64,000 nt of DNA from Bradyrhizobium sp. 190. GTDB taxonomy: Bacteria; Pseudomonadota; Alphaproteobacteria; Rhizobiales; Xanthobacteraceae. Location of the stretch: the NCBI RefSeq assembly GCF_023073415.1, contig NZ_JADPJL010000065.1:186001-250000 (forward strand). Direction: 5' to 3'. The position numbers were made by a program, and so were the translations under genes. Shown piece by piece: positions 7,969-14,829 of the stretch; the stretch's first letter is position 1; every line of letters starts with the position of its first letter. Below the pieces are notes generated by a model. It did no database searches, was not told the DNA's origin, and saw nothing but the letters and a program-made list of their open reading frames with translations.

Positions 7969-8093
7969 CGCACGCCCCGCACACGCGCTCACCCCGAACG
8001 CGCAGTCTCGATCAAGGGTTGTGAATACGCAACGGATTTACGGGAATTATACCCATTTCCTCATCCATCGGGCTCGCGCACAAACCCGTGTAG

Positions 8094-8109
8094 TGTGAAC
8101 CTGTTCACA
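8094..8109. promoter_or_regulatory. Perfect palindrome TGTGAA-CCTG-TTCACA
   Basis: Six-base arms around a four-base spacer, 55 bases before the ATG at 8165. The arrangement resembles a dimeric regulator site (CRP/FNR- or LacI-like spacing). The regulator is unknown. Confidence 0.35.
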
Positions 8110-8164
8110 GGGGCCGTGGCGGGTCGAACCTATTTTCTGGGCTTCTGAAACAGGAGCGACCGCC

Positions 8165-8404
8165 ATGCCGCATAACTGGTGGACCCGCAAATACCTCGTT
8201 CTCGTCGCCGCCGCCGTCGCGCTGGCCTTCTTCGTCGTGATCGGCGTGTCCTATCCCGAGCCGGCTGCCAGCGCCGCTCTCGGTCCTGACTGGCAGTGCA
8301 GCCGGCTGGCCTTCGTCTTCACGACCTGCAGCCGCGTCAAGCACAGCCAGTCCATGGCCGTCCGCGTCGCCAAAATCCCGGTGTGCGGACGGCTGCGGAC
8401 GTAA
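8165..8404 (+). CDS. Small membrane-anchored or exported protein (79 aa)
   Basis: The N-terminus (MPHNWWTRKYLVLVAAAVAL to VIGVSYPEP) is an uncleaved anchor or signal sequence. The short extracytoplasmic tail carries three cysteines (WQCSRLAF, TTCSRV, PVCGRL) that could form a disulfide. A purine-rich AGGAGCGACC precedes the ATG. No family was recognised. The next gene starts 43 bases downstream on the same strand, so co-transcription is possible. Confidence 0.55.
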   Translation: MPHNWWTRKYLVLVAAAVALAFFVVIGVSYPEPAASAALGPDWQCSRLAFVFTTCSRVKHSQSMAVRVAKIPVCGRLRT

Positions 8405-8447
8405 TAGGATTCGGTTGGAACGGAGTTGACCTGAACCGGAGCCTCCC

Positions 8448-8750
8448 ATGCAAAAACTGCCTCGCCTTGTGGTGGCCGCGTCGGCGGCGGCTCTCGTAGT
8501 CCTGCCGGCCGGCCTTGCGCGGGCGCAGGGCACGCCGAGCGGCGGGACGGCGCCTGCGGCAACGTCCACTGCCGCGCCGGAAACCACAGCTCCTGAAAAG
8601 GAGAAGGCGGCGCCGAAGAAAAAGAAACCGGCCAAGATGACCCGGCAGCAGGAGATCGACCGTTCAGTCGACCGTGGCACGGTGCCCGCGCGTTACCGGA
8701 ACTCGGTGCCGAAAGAGTATCATCAGTATATTCCGTTCGATAAGCGGTAG
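8448..8750 (+). CDS. Secreted hypothetical protein (100 aa)
   Basis: A signal peptide (MQKLPRLVVAASAAALVVLP to ARAQ) is followed by a low-complexity Ala/Thr/Pro stretch, then a lysine cluster (KEKAAPKKKKPAKM), then a conserved-looking tail (RQQEIDRSVDRGTVPARYRN, VPKEYHQYIPFDKR). The lysine-rich linker may contact the cell wall or outer-membrane anionic groups. Function is unknown. ACCGGAGCC before the ATG is an acceptable ribosome-binding site. Confidence 0.6.
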   Translation: MQKLPRLVVAASAAALVVLPAGLARAQGTPSGGTAPAATSTAAPETTAPEKEKAAPKKKKPAKMTRQQEIDRSVDRGTVPARYRNSVPKEYHQYIPFDKR

Positions 8751-9050
8751 AACGCGGCGATTTGGATTTGCCTCGCTCGCTCGCAATGATGGCTGGGCGG
8801 ATTTTTACGGTCTCGCGCGCGGATGCACGCAGAACTCGTAACGCCCACCGGGGCTACGAACTCGCAGCAATGACGGCCGGGCAGAGTGTTGCGGTCTGGC
8901 GTGCGGGACACACGCAAGGAATATGCACAGGATATCGCACCGTACTCATACGGATTGGCCGCGCACGTAACGACGATTTATAACGCCGTCGCTTGCAGCG
9001 GCGGGGGGCAGGGCGTTCGTTCATCACGACGCACGCGACCACTGGAGGCC
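8751..9050. other. Gene-poor spacer with degenerate repeats
   Basis: No convincing coding region was found. 8760-8805 resembles a decayed copy of a bradyrhizobial intergenic repeat (CTCGCTCGCAATGATGG). 8902-8945 (GCGGGACACACGCAAGGAAT, then GGATATCGCACCG) matches in outline the sequence at 12703-12743. Confidence 0.45.
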
Positions 9051-9085
9051 ACGAGGCCCGGACTCCTAGGCACTCCGGGCCTCGT
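9051..9085. terminator. Strong isolated hairpin (12-bp perfect stem)
   Basis: ACGAGGCCCGGA at 9051-9062 is exactly complementary to TCCGGGCCTCGT at 9074-9085 around an 11-base loop. It is followed on the plus strand by a pyrimidine-rich stretch. It lies about 300 bases after the nearest upstream gene end, so it may terminate an unannotated transcript. It could equally be a dispersed palindrome. Confidence 0.5.
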
Positions 9086-9397
9086 CTACTCCTCATCGCA
9101 ACGGCCGAGCCGCTTCCGGCGTTCGATCCGCTTCATCGGCACAACCACATCGGAAAAGCGCGACGCGGTCCGCGGTCATTGGGCTGCGTGCCGACGATCA
9201 AAGCGATCCGAGAAATTGCCAGATGATCAACAGCACCACGATCACGAGCATGACCTAGATGACCTTTGGGACGGTCCCGCGCCGCCGATCGGCCCGCCGA
9301 TCAGGCTGGGCCGCGCCACCGCGGATCCGGGGTTCCAAATTCACCTTAAGTTCGCCTTTTGCTCCAACGGGATTTCGGTGTGCTAAGAGGTAGCTCC
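9086..9397. other. Spacer without a convincing gene
   Basis: Only a minus-strand hydrophobic peptide remnant (MLVIVVLLIIWQFLGSL, 9198-9251) stands out. It is preceded in frame by a stop codon at 9255-9257. The promoter of the gene at 9398 presumably lies at the right end. Confidence 0.35.
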
Positions 9398-9550
9398 ATG
9401 TGGAACGGTTGGAAAAAAGCGGCAATCGGATTGAGCGCGCTGCTCGCCTTCGTCCTCTTGGAGTTGATGGCGGTCATCGGCGGCGTTGCCGTATTCCTGG
9501 GCCTTGTCATGGACGTGGATTTGCCGTTCATCGCGGTCTCCGAGCAATAG
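9398..9550 (+). CDS. Small hydrophobic membrane protein (50 aa)
   Basis: MWNGWKKAAIGLSALLAFVL is followed by more hydrophobic residues to about residue 42 and a short polar end (FIAVSEQ). This gives one long or two short membrane helices. AAGAGG at 9385-9390 stands seven bases before the ATG, a well-placed ribosome-binding site that supports translation. No family was recognised and there is no obvious partner gene. Confidence 0.55.
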   Translation: MWNGWKKAAIGLSALLAFVLLELMAVIGGVAVFLGLVMDVDLPFIAVSEQ

Positions 9551-10424
9551 CTGTCCCCGCGGCCACCTGACCCAGCAGCCATGAAATAGGGAAGACGTGT
9601 CGAGGGCGCTCTGTTCCCTAACTGGGGGATTTCGGCCCGTTTTGCCGCTTTTTCGGTTCCCTGAAGCCAGGATGCCCAGCGTCAGCAATCGGACGTGGCT
9701 AAAAAATCGTTATAATTCAACGGCTTTTTAAATTCTCATTAAGTTAGAAATGAGTTCCTTATCAAGCCGCACCGCCGCGCGGCCCGAATAGCCGGGCGCC
9801 GCCCCTACACCTACCCCGGGGGGAGACGAGCGCTCGGCTATTGTGGGCACCTCGCTAGCCTTTGGCGACAAAGCCGACGTTCTCGTTCGCGGCACCCCCT
9901 GGATGGCGGCAGGTAAGCGCGCCTTACGCTTGCTACTTAGCCGGCGCGACGCACGGGGGTGAGCGCCAACGCAAGCGCCGCGAACCGCAGCCTGGAAGCG
10001 CCGCGACCATTGCGGTGGCGATACCCTGCCATGACGACAACATTCTGTTGCGGACAGGCTCTCGCCTGCCGGAGGTTCCGGCCGCAAAGTTCCGTTTCGA
10101 CTTTGGCGTGGCGCGGGTAGGGCGGCATTGCGCCGAAGGGGCGGATTGCGCCGAATTGGGTAACCCAGATGATTATCCCACGGCGAGAATAACGGAATAA
10201 TATGTGCTTTGCCGCTGCCGTACGCCGTGCAGCGAGGTCGCATACTCGAACCAGCGGATCGAAATGCTGTTGCACGATTAGGGAACCGTCAACGATAGGC
10301 TCTTAGGTTTGAATCTTCGCAGGCTCAGCGCCTTCGCCAGTCAATCTACCACCAGTTGAAAACGGAAATTGAGTGCATCAAGAAAATTCGTTATGGTTGT
10401 GTTGTGAGACGAAGCCAACTGGCT
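9551..10424. other. Long stretch without a supported gene
   Basis: Several frames of 80-170 codons are open on both strands between 9728 and 10275. Their translations are Arg/Pro/Ala-rich mirror frames without motifs, ribosome-binding sites or family resemblance. 9700-9750 is AT-rich (CTAAAAAATCGTTATAATTC), which is unusual here. It may be a decayed gene region; nothing specific can be named. Confidence 0.4.
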
Positions 10425-10449
10425 GGAACTTTTTGGCCCGAAAGAGGTT
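10425..10449 (+). promoter_or_regulatory. Possible EcfG-type general stress promoter of the first H-NS gene
   Basis: GGAAC at 10425-10429, a 16-base spacer, and GGTT at 10446-10449 approximate the alphaproteobacterial EcfG consensus (GGAAC, 16-17 bases, CGTT). The site lies 76 bases before the start codon. One mismatch in the -10 box and the shortness of the motif keep this tentative. Confidence 0.3.
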
Positions 10450-10525
10450 CTGAATCGGCCTTATTCTGCTCATGTTTTCTGCCAACGATGACAACTACAT
10501 CATCGAATCATGATTGGGGACGGTC

Positions 10526-10849
10526 GTGAACCGAAATGACTTCAAATCGATGTCCACGGATGAGTTGTGGGCACTGCACGAGGAAATCGCATCCAGGCTT
10601 GCAGCCTCGCTGCTCGCGGAGAAGCGCGTACTCGAAAATCGCCTGAAACAACTCAAGGGTGGCGTCGAAGCCGAGCGCGAGAGTTCGCCGACAGGGCGGC
10701 GCCCATATCCCACTGTCGTTCCGAAGTTTCGGAATCCGGATCGGCCGTCCGAGACTTGGGCGGGACGGGGGAAGACGCCGCGTTGGCTTGCTGCAAAACT
10801 GAAATCCGGCAAGCGGATCGACGACTTCCGTATCAGGCAGGTAGCGTAA
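10526..10849 (+). CDS. H-NS family nucleoid-associated protein (HvrA-like), paralogue 1
   Basis: A 107-residue protein: an N-terminal helical oligomerisation part (NRNDFKSMSTDELWALHEEI to about residue 50), a short linker, and the C-terminal H-NS DNA-binding domain (FRNPDRPSETWAGRGKTPRW, LAAKLKSGKRIDDFRI) with the AGRGxxPxW loop. Such proteins bind AT-rich DNA, and in phototrophic relatives regulate metabolic genes. The GTG at 10526 was chosen because the paralogue at 13422 has ATG at the same place and both have GGGGA five bases before; a TTG twelve bases upstream is also open. A near-copy lies 2.9 kb downstream, with similar upstream DNA. Confidence 0.85.
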   Translation: MNRNDFKSMSTDELWALHEEIASRLAASLLAEKRVLENRLKQLKGGVEAERESSPTGRRPYPTVVPKFRNPDRPSETWAGRGKTPRWLAAKLKSGKRIDDFRIRQVA

Positions 10850-11048
10850 GAAGATTTGCAGCCGGTCGGTTGCGGTGCGCTTGCACTTGGCCAGTCCGCG
10901 AATTGGCCACGTGAAGCCTGCGGATGCCGTGCCGATCTGCTGCTATCGCTAATGCGCGCGAACGCTTGAATGCGCGTGAGTTCCTGGCTGCCTGGCTCGG
11001 AAAGCCTTCAGGCGTTTCGGCAATGTCGCTGGCGATGTCGATCTGGAT

Positions 11049-11351
11049 TCAGATGCTGGCGTCGCGGTCGCACTTCAGATTATCTTGGCCTGGACTTGGA
11101 CCTTGGCGCTCGGGATTGAGTGTCTTTACGACATAGGCTTCCAGGGCTCTGACAATTCCCATGCGCGCAAACAGCATGGGTCCGCGATCTTCGGCGGCAT
11201 CGATGAGCATCTGGACGGCAAGCCGCCATTCCTGACAATCACGTTCTGGCTGAGGAAGCTTCCTGACGTAGTCGGCGGCGTCTCGCAGGGTTTGCGCTGG
11301 CGGTCCCTCCGGCAGAGGGACAGGCTGAGCGAACGGACGATCCCAGGACAT
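11049..11351 (-). CDS. Conserved hypothetical protein (100 aa)
   Basis: The protein (MSWDRPFAQPVPLPEGPPAQ, LRDAADYVRKLP, EWRLAVQMLIDAAEDRGPML, ARMGIVRALEAYV) has the look of a small soluble helical protein frequent in Bradyrhizobium (recalled family resemblance, unnamed). GGAG lies seven bases before the ATG at 11349-11351. No membrane segment or signal peptide is seen. Function is unknown. Confidence 0.7.
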   Translation of the reverse strand: MSWDRPFAQPVPLPEGPPAQTLRDAADYVRKLPQPERDCQEWRLAVQMLIDAAEDRGPMLFARMGIVRALEAYVVKTLNPERQGPSPGQDNLKCDRDASI

Positions 11352-11508
11352 ACTGAACTCCAGTCATAGACCCCCGACCGGTCAACCCCGCATGGGTCGT
11401 GTTCGGGAAGAACCGGAAGCACGGGATTCGACGCGGAGTCTCGATGTTAGTTCCATTGCCCCAAGGCTGTTTGTTCACCGTGGGGCCAGCTCCCCGGGTT
11501 CCCCGCGA

Positions 11509-11760
11509 TCAATTCTGAAACGCAACGCCGACGAAATCGCCTTGCCGCCAGATCACGCGGCACTCGCGAACGGTGTGAAAATTGTCGAAGCTCAATTCGA
11601 AATTCAGCGGCAGCAAATTGAGGGTGTGCAGCTCGATTCCGGCCCCGGAATTCGTGACGTCCTGAACGCGGCAGGTGAGGACACCGCGCTGTTTGTCAAA
11701 GAACAGAAGCGCGTCTTTCGAGATCGTCGTCCTCGTCACAGATCGGCGTTCGAATTCCAT
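11509..11760 (-). CDS. PilZ domain protein (83 aa)
   Basis: A stand-alone PilZ domain: an N-terminal basic region (MEFERRSVTRTTISKDA), the beta-barrel motif DVTNSGAGIEL (D/N-x-S-x-x-G class, residues about 39-49), and the closing strands CRVIWRQGDFVGVAFQ. PilZ proteins often bind cyclic di-GMP through an RxxxR plus DxSxxG pair; here the arginines would be R5, R6 and R10. The motif Ser is present but preceded by Asn (TNSG). Binding of c-di-GMP is plausible but not assured. Confidence 0.75.
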   Translation of the reverse strand: MEFERRSVTRTTISKDALLFFDKQRGVLTCRVQDVTNSGAGIELHTLNLLPLNFELSFDNFHTVRECRVIWRQGDFVGVAFQN

Positions 11761-12024
11761 TCGGAGCTACCAACAGTTCACGCCAGGCCCCAACAAGCAA
11801 AGACTAGCGAATTGCGCGCAGGCGGCAATCAGGTTCGGTCTTCTTCGTAAACAATCAATTTTAATCATCGCGGAAAGTCGCGTTCCACGAGCGAAAGCAG
11901 CCGTCGTCAGGACGGTGCAGTTGCGGCTTAAGCACAGCTCTGTGTGTTCCGCGTGTGGAACTCACAATCAGGCTTGCCGCGCCGGTGAAACCCAGCCTCT
12001 CTTAAATGCGCAGAGGGGAATCAT

Positions 12025-12300
12025 ATGCACTTACGTTGGATGTGCGTGCTGGCGCTGTGTCTGGGAACATCAAGCGCCGGCTTGGCGGGTGAACAGTCTG
12101 GTGTTTTGCGTCGAATTTCGTGTCCTGTCGTTCGCTATTATGTGGCGCAATACAGTGCGCCCGCCGCCGAGCAGTGGGCCCGCAGCAAAGGCGCGAGTGA
12201 TGCCGAGATCGAAGCCGCGCGGCGGTGCCTGAGGCCCGACACGACGCGAACGGCCAAAGCCCCACCGAGGCCGCTCGCGCTCGGCACTTACGGCTGGTGA
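12025..12300 (+). CDS. Secreted hypothetical protein (91 aa)
   Basis: A signal peptide (MHLRWMCVLALCLGTSSAGLAG) precedes a short mature domain with two cysteines (RISCPVVRYYVAQYSAPAAE, and EIEAARRCLRP). The mature domain is probably a disulfide-linked helical pair, with a flexible tail ending GTYGW. No named family was recognised. The gene is monocistronic and converges with the DUF3551 gene. Confidence 0.6.
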   Translation: MHLRWMCVLALCLGTSSAGLAGEQSGVLRRISCPVVRYYVAQYSAPAAEQWARSKGASDAEIEAARRCLRPDTTRTAKAPPRPLALGTYGW

Positions 12301-12358
12301 ATGGCGGGGCGATCGGGCGGGTGGGCGCGGCCGCTCATCCGGGCCTTGCTTACAGGCT

Positions 12359-12643
12359 TCAATACTGCTGAGACCGCTGGCGCTTGCTGCGCCCGCCCTT
12401 CGGCCCACCGTAATATGGATTGACCACGCATTGGGCGGAGCGGCCCGAAGCCGACGCCTGACACTGCCCCATCGTTCGATAGTGGCACTCGAAATAGAAG
12501 TCCGCGATGCCGCCTTGGTAGACTTGCAGGCAAACGGGATAGCTCGGATCGTAGGTCTGGGCGCGAGCGGGGGCGGGCAGGGCGATCGCGGCGGCCGAAA
12601 TTGTCAGAGATAGTGCTGTGACAAATGCGTGTGGCAGCTTCAT
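12359..12643 (-). CDS. DUF3551 family secreted protein
   Basis: Signal peptide (MKLPHAFVTALSLTISAAAI to ARAQ) followed by the DUF3551 cysteine pattern: YPVCLQVYQGGIADFYFECH, TMGQCQASASGRSAQCVVNP, then a Gly/Arg-rich tail. The four cysteines probably form two periplasmic disulfides. The family is abundant in Bradyrhizobium and has no known function. Confidence 0.8.
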   Translation of the reverse strand: MKLPHAFVTALSLTISAAAIALPAPARAQTYDPSYPVCLQVYQGGIADFYFECHYRTMGQCQASASGRSAQCVVNPYYGGPKGGRSKRQRSQQY

Positions 12644-12701
12644 CCTGATGTCCTCCCAACTTCAGCACTTCTATCAAGTCGCCCGCATGAGCGCTGCGAC
12701 A

Positions 12702-12757
12702 TGCGGGACACAGCATAAGGAATCCCGGATATCGCTCCGCTCGTCCGGCTACGTTTG
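12702..12757. repeat. Dispersed palindromic intergenic repeat
   Basis: The segment TGCGGGACACAGCATAAGGA, then ATCCCGGATATCGCTCCGCT and CGTCCGGCTACG, has the CCCGGAT...TCCGG fold-back typical of bradyrhizobial intergenic repeats. A degenerate relative lies at 8902-8945, and a shorter palindrome of the same style at 14218-14244. Confidence 0.55.
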
Positions 12758-12781
12758 CTACGCTCACCATGAGCCCGCTCT

Positions 12782-13039
12782 TCAGACTTCCCGATCCTCA
12801 AATCCATACTCTCGATAGACGGCGGCGCGATCGGCGTGGGGGTTTAGCCGGCACTTTGCCTGGGCGAGGTGCAGGTTGAGGGTCCCGGGCTGACAATTGG
12901 CTGCCAGCAGTTTCCGGATGTCGTCCATCTGCTGGCGCGATTGCTGGGTCGGCTCAAGCTGCTCAAGCGCGACCAATGCCGTCGCCAGCGCTTCCGTGAC
13001 CACCCATTCGTCGTGGCCGGTGATTCCCTTTTTTGGCAT
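12782..13039 (-). CDS. Conserved hypothetical protein (85 aa)
   Basis: Starting at MPKKGITGHDEWVVTEALAT, this soluble helical protein (QSRQQMDDIRKLLAANCQPG, then AVYREYGFEDREV) has no signal peptide or membrane segment. Nine further in-frame residues upstream are possible but basic and less likely. The family is unnamed as far as recognised. Confidence 0.6.
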   Translation of the reverse strand: MPKKGITGHDEWVVTEALATALVALEQLEPTQQSRQQMDDIRKLLAANCQPGTLNLHLAQAKCRLNPHADRAAVYREYGFEDREV

Positions 13040-13421
13040 TACGATCCGCATCCTTTGTCTGGGCAACGGAGCAATTTCCGGCCGGCATTATAAGGCCAAA
13101 CCGCAAATCGTCACGCGTGCCGCTGCAGTTTTCGTGGGCCTTCAATGCACAAATAGTCCCCTTGAGCGGAGCGATGCGCGGCGAAGTCCGCACTACCGGT
13201 TCCTCCTCGGCGGCCGGACGAGGCACTCAATCTCGGGTTGTGCTTTCGGAACTCGGCAAATTTTTTCGGTCAAGCTTGCGTTGCACAACGCTTATTTCTT
13301 CCGTGGAACCGCGACTCCATCTAACCTGATACAGCAGGAGCGTTTTGAATCGGCCTTGTTACGTTCAGATTATCGGCCGGCGATGAGGGCTCAAAACTTC
13401 GCATCATGATTGGGGACCGTC
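13040..13421. other. Spacer without a gene, upstream of the second H-NS gene
   Basis: No supported coding region. The last 80 bases (from GTTTTGAATCGGCCTTG at 13342) align with the sequence before the first H-NS gene, so this part belongs to the duplication and probably carries the promoter. Confidence 0.5.
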
Positions 13422-13787
13422 ATGAACCGGAATGACTTCAAGTCGATGTCGACCGACGAATTGTGGGCGCTCCACGAGGAAATTGCCACCAGACTTGCTG
13501 CGGCACTGACTGCGGAAAAGAGCGTGCTTGAAAATCGCCTCAGGCGGCTGCAGCGCGGAATTGAAACTCAGCATGCAACTGGTGATGCCAAGTCGCCGGG
13601 TGCCAAGTCGTCGGATGCCAAGTCGGCGACGGAGCGCCGCCCCTATCCCGCGGTCGTTCCGAAATATCGGAATCCGGAGCGTCCGTCGGAGACCTGGGCG
13701 GGACGCGGCAAGACGCCCCGCTGGCTGGCCGCACAACTAAAATCCGGCAGGCGGATCGACGATTTTCGGATCAGGCACGCAGCATAG
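13422..13787 (+). CDS. H-NS family nucleoid-associated protein (HvrA-like), paralogue 2
   Basis: A 121-residue paralogue of the protein at 10526. The first 18 residues are identical (MNRNDFKSMSTDELWALH against its GTG-initiated start), and the DNA-binding end YRNPERPSETWAGRGKTPRW, LAAQLKSGRRIDDFRIR is nearly so. The linker is longer here because a 15-base unit occurs three times in frame (13584-13628), giving DAKSPGAKSSDAKSA. The ATG at 13422 has GGGGA five bases upstream. H-NS proteins dimerise, so heterodimers with the first copy are likely. Confidence 0.87.
   Translation: MNRNDFKSMSTDELWALHEEIATRLAAALTAEKSVLENRLRRLQRGIETQHATGDAKSPGAKSSDAKSATERRPYPAVVPKYRNPERPSETWAGRGKTPRWLAAQLKSGRRIDDFRIRHAA
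13584..13628 (+). repeat. Three in-frame 15-base tandem units in the H-NS linker
   Basis: GATGCCAAGTCGCCG, GGTGCCAAGTCGTCG and GATGCCAAGTCGGCG follow each other without a gap. They add a Ser/Lys/Ala linker that is absent from the paralogue at 10526. Confidence 0.9.
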
Positions 13788-13791
13788 GCGA

Positions 13792-13962
13792 TCAGTAACG
13801 TCGACCAGCTTCGGCTTTCTGAACCAGCTTGCGCAGTGCCTGCACCTCGGCCAGCCGTCTGGCGAGCTTTGCGGCCCCTCCACGGATTGGCCTCCTTGAG
13901 GCTGACGGATGTGAGGCTGACGGATGTCGTTCGGTTCTGCTGTGCGCTGCTCTTGCCGCCAT
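13792..13962 (-). CDS. Possible small basic protein (56 aa)
   Basis: From MAARAAHSRTERHPSASHPS the frame runs to GGAAKLARRLAEVQALRKLV, QKAEAGRRY. The second half is a plausible amphipathic helix. The HPSAS unit is doubled because of a 15-base tandem duplication (GAGGCTGACGGATGT). Lack of a clear ribosome-binding site and of a family makes it doubtful. Confidence 0.3.
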   Translation of the reverse strand: MAARAAHSRTERHPSASHPSASRRPIRGGAAKLARRLAEVQALRKLVQKAEAGRRY

Positions 13963-14161
13963 CGTGATTGCCCCTTCCTGAAGTCTCCCCCACATTCAAG
14001 GTGCGCTCTTGTTGGGTCGTCGGCTAGTGCCCGCGCGACACAGCGCGCGCGAAGATCGGTCGTGGTTCCACTTTTGGGACATGCAGTGCTATCCGCGCAA
14101 CATGATGCTTTATCGTCTTCGAATTGTTACATTAATCGGATCGTGCATCCGGAACGATTGC

Positions 14162-14191
14162 GCCAAGACTGCAAACGCCAAGACTGCAAAC
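14162..14191. repeat. 15-base tandem duplication
   Basis: GCCAAGACTGCAAAC occurs twice head to tail in non-coding DNA, the third short tandem duplication within 0.6 kb. Confidence 0.85.
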
Positions 14192-14217
14192 ATTGAGCGG
14201 AGTGAGATGCGGGGAGC

Positions 14218-14244
14218 CCCGGATGTCCGTGTCGCTCATCCGGG
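14218..14244. repeat. Short palindrome of the CCCGGAT type
   Basis: CCCGGAT at 14218-14224 pairs with ATCCGGG at 14238-14244. It resembles the fold-back of the repeat at 12702-12757. The surrounding 13963-14299 has no supported gene. Confidence 0.45.
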
Positions 14245-14299
14245 CTGCGCTTGCTCGAACAGCGGCCGGATATCGGCGCCCCAGCGGCCGTATGACTTC

Positions 14300-14551
14300 T
14301 CAGTCCAGATTTTTGCGCTTCAACCGCATTTGCATATCAAACTTGAGGTCATATTTCTTTCCATCCGCACATGCGGCATCGTCAACCTCGAACTGCTGAT
14401 CGTCTTCGTCCATCTCGAACTTGCCGCCAGAGCACCCCTCAGCCTGAACCGCCGAGGTGAGTTTCGCGCGTTCGTCCTCCGTAACCTGGCGATCGGCGAG
14501 CGCAGGCAAGGCCGACACGGCGAGTATGGCTAACGATGTGATCAATCGCAT
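14300..14551 (-). CDS. PepSY-like secreted protein (83 aa)
   Basis: A signal peptide (MRLITSLAILAVSALPALAD) precedes a short domain with the pattern VTEDERAKLTSAVQAEGCSG, GKFEMDEDDQQFEVDDAACA, DGKKYDLKFDMQM. This resembles the small PepSY-like proteins of alphaproteobacteria (GC-GG then a two-strand unit with DGKxYDLKFD). Two cysteines probably pair. These are thought to act in the periplasm; no ligand is known. The ATG at 14549-14551 starts the signal peptide; the 40 upstream in-frame residues are not credible. Confidence 0.65.
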   Translation of the reverse strand: MRLITSLAILAVSALPALADRQVTEDERAKLTSAVQAEGCSGGKFEMDEDDQQFEVDDAACADGKKYDLKFDMQMRLKRKNLD

Positions 14552-14752
14552 GAGCAAGTTCCTCTTGTGGGCACGTGCAGCGAGCGCTTCGCGCTGCGTC
14601 AGGGCATTGCGGGACCAGCACCTACAACTCGAATGCCGGCGACCCGGCAAACGTTCCGCAAGTCCCGGCAACTTGCTGCGCCTGCAGTCCGGAATCGGCT
14701 GTTGGAGCGAAGCCGAAACTGCAAGAAACCCTTATTTCATCGGCATAGGGAG

Positions 14753-14829
14753 TGGCGATCCCAGCAGGATTCGAACCTGCAACCCACGGAGTAGAAATCC
14801 GTTACTCTATCCAGTTGAGCTATGGGACC
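14753..14829 (-). tRNA. tRNA-Arg (anticodon TCT)
   Basis: The minus strand folds as a 77-base tRNA. Acceptor GGTCCCA pairs with TGGGATC (one G-T pair). The D-arm is AGCTCAACTGGATAGAGT. The anticodon stem ACGGA/TCCGT has loop TTTCTAC, with anticodon TCT at 14793-14795. The T-arm is GCAGGTTCGAATCCTGC. The CCA end is encoded at 14753-14755. It reads AGA codons. Confidence 0.97.

Noticed and set aside
8854..9096. Arg-rich 80-codon minus-strand frame over the 9051-9085 hairpin
   Set aside because: Low-complexity basic translation with no ribosome-binding site; the hairpin is a better explanation for the local sequence pattern.
9198..9251. Minus-strand hydrophobic peptide MLVIVVLLIIWQFLGSL as a small membrane-protein gene
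   Set aside because: Only 17 codons, no ribosome-binding site, and the frame above it is closed by a stop at 9255-9257. At best it is the tail of a decayed gene.
9728..10275. Overlapping open frames of 110-170 codons on both strands
   Set aside because: Arg/Pro-rich mirror translations without motifs, start signals or family resemblance; typical of GC-rich non-coding DNA.
13584..14191. CRISPR-like repeats
   Set aside because: Units are direct 15-base tandem copies without spacers, one set inside a coding linker; no cas genes.
6422..14752. Active integrative element next to tRNA-Arg
   Set aside because: No integrase, excisionase, transfer gene or repeated tRNA 3' end could be found in the window; kept only as a weak old-island hypothesis.
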